A DNA stretch of 17,283 nt from JADKIH01 sp031411835 (GTDB lineage Bacteria > Bacteroidota > Bacteroidia > AKYH767-A > 2013-40CM-41-45). How positions within the stretch are numbered: position 1 is the stretch's first letter; each line of letters opens with the position of its first letter. The position numbers were made by a program, and so were the translations under genes. Shown piece after piece: positions 14,536 to 17,283 of this stretch. The stretch spans positions 1 through 17,283 of the forward strand of contig JANOBV010000123.1 in assembly GCA_031411835.1 (NCBI GenBank), in the 5' to 3' direction. The notes below the pieces were generated by a model. The model ran no database searches and was not told the DNA's origin. It saw nothing but the letters and a program-made list of their open reading frames with translations.

Positions 14536-16062
14536 TTATTGTTTAAGCACTTTGAAATTAACAGTCGTCTTTCCATTAAGGTAGCGAAGTAAATAGACAC
14601 CGGGAGATATTTTTTCTTCTGAGATTGTTGTCTCGCCTTCGAAAATTCTATGTCGAAGAATTTCTTTTCCAGTCAGGTCATACAACATTACTTCCCCTCT
14701 ATCACCACTATAAATTCTTAACTCATTGGTGAAGGGATTGGGAGAAATAGAAATGTCAGATTGAACCGATTCGGTTCCTGAAATACTCGTGCTAATACAA
14801 TATATCTCCTGATTGATAGTGAGCGGTGTTATTGTAATTGTGTCATTAATGGCTAGAGGAATTTTATTTGTGGTCGTTAAAACTATAGGTAATACTGAAT
14901 CATAAGCTGTATGATAGCTGCTAAATGCATTGGCTTCATTGCATCCGCTGACGCCATTGGAATCAACTTTTACTAAATAAATATCACAAGAATCCGGTAG
15001 AAAGTTAGAATTGTAACTATATCCTGTTATTGCTGCACCATTATTTCCGGAGGGGCAGATTGAAAGAGCATAATCCTGGTAGTATCCACTTGCAAACATT
15101 TTACTTTTTACAATAGAATTTGTGGAGTCTATTTCTAAATATAAAAAGGAAGATGGAAATGAATTACTGCCATCACCTGTAATTGCAATGTTATTGTTTG
15201 TTAGCCTACATGATGCACTTTGGTTAAAAACTGTACCGTTCAATCTTTTTTCCCAAAGCACATTGCCGGTAGAATCAAAGCAGATATTACCGCTTATACA
15301 AGGAAGAAGGTATGCGTCGGAATCTATTTTGTAAAAATCGGATTGGTTGAAAACACTGCCTCCTCCGGGGACTTCATAGCTGTGAACCATATTTCCGGAT
15401 GAATCAAATTTCATAATCAGAGAGGTAAGTACATTGGTGTTCCGGTCAAACGCGCCGCCATAATAGAGATAACCATTATCTGCAATTTGAGCTGCTGTCG
15501 AATACCAACAAATCGTATTAGGTATGGAAAAAGATTTACACCATTGAAGCACGCCATTGCTGTCAACTTTTGTCAATAAAAAACTGGAAGCCATAGAAAA
15601 TGAAGCTAGTATAAATCCTTTGTCAGCTGTTTCGTGAATTGAACCATAATACGATTGATTACTTATAGCGTAATTAAAATGCCATACTATATTTCCAAGC
15701 GTATCGATTTTCAAAAGCATTAGTCTGGAATTTATGGCGTCGCTCCCCAAAATAGCATCTCCGAAAACAATAAAATTATTGTCAGATGTTTTAATAAAGT
15801 GACGGCAGGAAATACGATATGGGGTCGAATAATCCTTGGCCCACCTTACATTACCTGAACTGTCTATACGAATTAAAGCAAATGTCGAATCAGAGAAATG
15901 ATTAGGTATAACTGCAAATAACATAAATTCGTTATTGTCTATTGGTGCTATTCCAAACCCCCATTCGTTATAAATTGTTCCAATACGTTCTTGAAAGGAA
16001 ATTTGGGCTTCTGTTGAAACGATCCCTTCAATTGTAAAAAGAAAGAGTAGAATTATTTTCAT
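14536..16062 (-). CDS. Secreted repeat protein with T9SS type A sorting domain
   Basis: A 508-residue exported protein. Residues 1-19 form a signal peptide ending at STEAQ. The body is built from about seven repeats with a K(I/V)DSxGNxxW core: RIDSSGNVRWAKDY, KIDTLGNIVWHFNY, KVDSNGVLQWCKSF, KFDSSGNMVHSYEV, CFDSTGNVLWEKRL, EIDSTNSIVKSKMF and KVDSNGVSGCNEAN. Strands between them carry phrases such as DNNFIVFGDAI and DKGFILASFS. Such spacing suggests a beta-propeller-like fold. From about residue 435 to the end lies a T9SS sorting domain (ISISPNPFTNELRIYS, then EKISPGVYLLRY). No catalytic residues are recognised. A surface or secreted binding protein is a reasonable guess, no more. Convergent with blh; the next minus-strand gene ends 211 nt upstream of its start. 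Confidence 0.87.
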   Translation of the reverse strand: MKIILLFLFTIEGIVSTEAQISFQERIGTIYNEWGFGIAPIDNNEFMLFAVIPNHFSDSTFALIRIDSSGNVRWAKDYSTPYRISCRHFIKTSDNNFIVFGDAILGSDAINSRLMLLKIDTLGNIVWHFNYAISNQSYYGSIHETADKGFILASFSMASSFLLTKVDSNGVLQWCKSFSIPNTICWYSTAAQIADNGYLYYGGAFDRNTNVLTSLIMKFDSSGNMVHSYEVPGGGSVFNQSDFYKIDSDAYLLPCISGNICFDSTGNVLWEKRLNGTVFNQSASCRLTNNNIAITGDGSNSFPSSFLYLEIDSTNSIVKSKMFASGYYQDYALSICPSGNNGAAITGYSYNSNFLPDSCDIYLVKVDSNGVSGCNEANAFSSYHTAYDSVLPIVLTTTNKIPLAINDTITITPLTINQEIYCISTSISGTESVQSDISISPNPFTNELRIYSGDRGEVMLYDLTGKEILRHRIFEGETTISEEKISPGVYLLRYLNGKTTVNFKVLKQ

Positions 16063-16273
16063 TTAGTCATTGTGAAGGTAAGAAATTATTTTTCAAAGCT
16101 TCAGATTGTTTTATAACGAAGAAGTAAGCGGAGGTCATAGTAATAAGAGGTAACGAGTTAATGAAAAGATTGGAGGAATCACGATCTAACGAAGGACTGA
16201 ATGTTTAGTAGTCGGAAAAATAATAAAGAGGTTTAAAATTTCGAGTTTACTAGGTTTATTTCAAAGCGTGGTA

Positions 16274-16717
16274 TCAGATTATTGTAAATGACATCACTAC
16301 TATACTTCTTGTTGACCCATTTGGATCGATTGCTATGATTCCTTCAAAAAATAGTTTAGAGCCCGATTCTAAAATCTTCAATCGGTCTTTCATTTCTTCG
16401 GAAAGTAATTCAGTAGTATTTGTGATCGATGTAGTTGATTCATCTTTATTGATGATGGTCATTTGATAACTCTTTACTTTTATAAGTTTAAATTTCCTGT
16501 CTTGACCTGATACTAAAATATTAAAAGCGAAAATATTTTTTGCTTCATCAAGTGTGATCGAAACCGGAATTGGATTGATAGAATTATTTGCGATTTTATA
16601 ATCGCCCAGTAATATTCCTGAGGTGCTAATTGCTGCTCCCCACATTTCTTGTGCAAATGAATTGTTCGTTATACTTAGAATGATGAATGATATGGATATT
16701 AGAAATTTCTTTTTCAT
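16274..16717 (-). CDS. Small exported protein resembling the GldM C-terminal domain
   Basis: A 147-residue protein with a clear signal peptide (MKKKFLISISFIILSITNNS, cut near SFAQ, residue 22-23). The mature part has a strand-rich first half (INPIPVSITLDEAKNIFAFN, then RKFKLIKVKSYQMTI). The second half follows the order seen in the last domain of GldM: LSEEMKDRLKILESGSKLFFEG, broken here as LSEEMKDRLK (105-114) and SGSKLFFEGI (118-127), then DPNGSTR (131-137) and the end SFTI. GldM is a T9SS/gliding motor component with a transmembrane helix and four periplasmic domains. This protein has only the one, plus its own signal peptide, so it is not GldM itself. A periplasmic T9SS accessory role is speculative. 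No operon link: 211 nt separate it from the next minus-strand gene. Confidence 0.68.
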   Translation of the reverse strand: MKKKFLISISFIILSITNNSFAQEMWGAAISTSGILLGDYKIANNSINPIPVSITLDEAKNIFAFNILVSGQDRKFKLIKVKSYQMTIINKDESTTSITNTTELLSEEMKDRLKILESGSKLFFEGIIAIDPNGSTRSIVVMSFTII

Positions 16718-16913
16718 CTTTCGAATTTAATTAGTTTGGAGATAGGATCGGAAAATGGTGATCCATTTACTTACTAACTGTAATTTAAATAAAATTTTTG
16801 ATTCACAGATTCTCTTTCAGGCTGACGCATATTTAACCCCGGGGGCGGCAATTTGAAATTACGTCGCTCCAATATTGGTCAAATAGTATATAGCATTGAA
16901 TTAGTAAAGAAAA

Positions 16914-16984
16914 ATGGCTGACGCCATGCGGACAGGCCCCAGGTTTTCCCCTTCCGCATGACTATACGCCGCGGCGCACAGCAG
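16914..16984. other. GC-rich hairpin island of unknown nature
   Basis: CATGCGGA (16925-16932) pairs exactly with TCCGCATG (16953-16960) around a 20-nt loop rich in C (GGCCCC, then TTTTCCCC). The 8-bp palindrome GCCGCGGC follows at 16968-16975. The base composition contrasts sharply with the AT-rich surroundings. It may be a small structured RNA, a relic of a repeat family or an imported fragment; the sequence does not decide among these. Confidence 0.4.
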
Positions 16985-17150
16985 TAATAAATACACAAAT
17001 GACTTTATTTTAAATGAAAATCGTTACCGCATAAATGACGGTTCTTTAATGAAACGAGATTATAGAAATTAGAATAGTGCAACTATTAAAAATCATCTAA
17101 TTCTGACAGAAATCGACTAAAATAGCTGTCGTATCTTCGGGCAATTTTCC

Positions 17151-17158
17151 TACTTTTG
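17151..17158 (+). promoter_or_regulatory. Bacteroidota-type -7 promoter element before glycyl-tRNA synthetase
   Basis: TACTTTTG fits the TAnnTTTG consensus of the main sigma factor in Bacteroidota. It ends only 6 nt before the ATG, which would place the transcript start at or within a few bases of the start codon. No TTG is seen at the expected -33 distance, so the call rests on the -7 box alone. Confidence 0.5.
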
Positions 17159-17164
17159 CCCCCT

Positions 17165-17283
17165 ATGGCAACCCCCACAACTGAAGACTTATTCAAGAAC
17201 ATTATTTCCCATTCGAAAGAGTATGGGTTCATTTTTCAATCGAGCGAAATTTATGACGGACTTAGTGCTGTTTATGACTATGG
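17165..17283 (+). CDS. glyQS: Glycine--tRNA ligase (single-chain, class II), N-terminus only
   Basis: The first 39 codons of a gene that runs off the window. The reading MATPTTEDLFKNIISHSKEY followed by GFIFQSSEIYDGLSAVYDY matches the conserved opening of the homodimeric class II glycyl-tRNA synthetase, where the motif QSSEIYxGLxGxxDYG begins the active-site domain. The enzyme charges tRNA-Gly with glycine in the cytoplasm. The ATG at 17165 is preceded by a C-run and no ribosome binding site, and a -7 promoter box ends 6 nt before it. The gene is divergent from the GldM-like gene. The rest cannot be judged. Confidence 0.9.
   Translation, partial: MATPTTEDLFKNIISHSKEYGFIFQSSEIYDGLSAVYDY

Larger units (their letters stand above)
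16718..17164. other. Divergent intergenic region with GC-rich islands
   Basis: The region lies between the start of the GldM-like gene (-) and the start of glycyl-tRNA synthetase (+). No credible gene is seen. It contains a CCCCGGGGGCGGC patch at 16837-16849, a perfect 10-bp palindrome CCAATATTGG at 16869-16878 and the hairpin island at 16914-16984. CTGACGC occurs twice, at 16822-16828 and 16918-16924, each time at the left edge of a GC-rich patch. The last part (16985-17150) is AT-rich and leads into the synthetase promoter. Confidence 0.6.

Overview
The window comes from the chromosome of a low-GC member of the Bacteroidota. The phylum call rests on two secreted proteins with type IX secretion (Por/T9SS) C-terminal sorting domains, a DUF3109 protein, a small protein resembling the C-terminal domain of the gliding/secretion protein GldM, a TAnnTTTG-type -7 promoter element, and A-rich start contexts in place of Shine-Dalgarno sequences. 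The lineage below phylum cannot be resolved from what is visible. The proton-pumping rhodopsin suggests a sunlit, probably aquatic, habitat.

Layout. (1) 1-2331: class Ia ribonucleotide reductase large subunit, cut at its 5' end by the window edge and followed by a terminator. (2) 2392-3041: non-coding repeat module with GACCCC/GGGGTC-type palindromes, ending in a structured element. (3) 3042-6653: secreted subtilisin-like protease with a T9SS sorting domain. (4) 6654-7334: a second, diverged copy of the same module in the same orientation. (5) 7335-11725: five minus-strand genes (GNAT acetyltransferase, exported amidase, flavin-reductase-like protein, DUF2071 protein, DUF3109 protein). (6) 11871-14145: phototrophy locus, with a short Rieske-like gene diverging from a proteorhodopsin/xanthorhodopsin-type gene, then a very strong terminator and a Brp/Blh beta-carotene dioxygenase gene. 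(7) 14536-16717: a T9SS-exported repeat protein and a GldM-domain-like exported protein, both on the minus strand. (8) 16718-17283: intergenic region with a GC-rich hairpin island, then the start of glycyl-tRNA synthetase.

How the parts work together. Blh would cleave beta-carotene to retinal, which binds Lys225 of the rhodopsin to make a light-driven outward proton pump. The rhodopsin has the Asp-Thr-Glu pump triad, Met at the spectral tuning site (green expected) and Gly at the helix-E position where ordinary proteorhodopsins carry Phe. That glycine opens the carotenoid-antenna window in xanthorhodopsin. The protease and the repeat protein would leave the cell through T9SS, whose core genes are not in the window.

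The most unusual features are: the two homologous ~500-bp non-coding modules bracketing the protease gene, whose palindrome arms change in a compensatory way between copies and whose 3' ends carry a 42-nt, almost invariant hairpin core; the antenna-type rhodopsin with a terminator separating it from blh; and the N-terminally shortened Rieske protein facing the rhodopsin.
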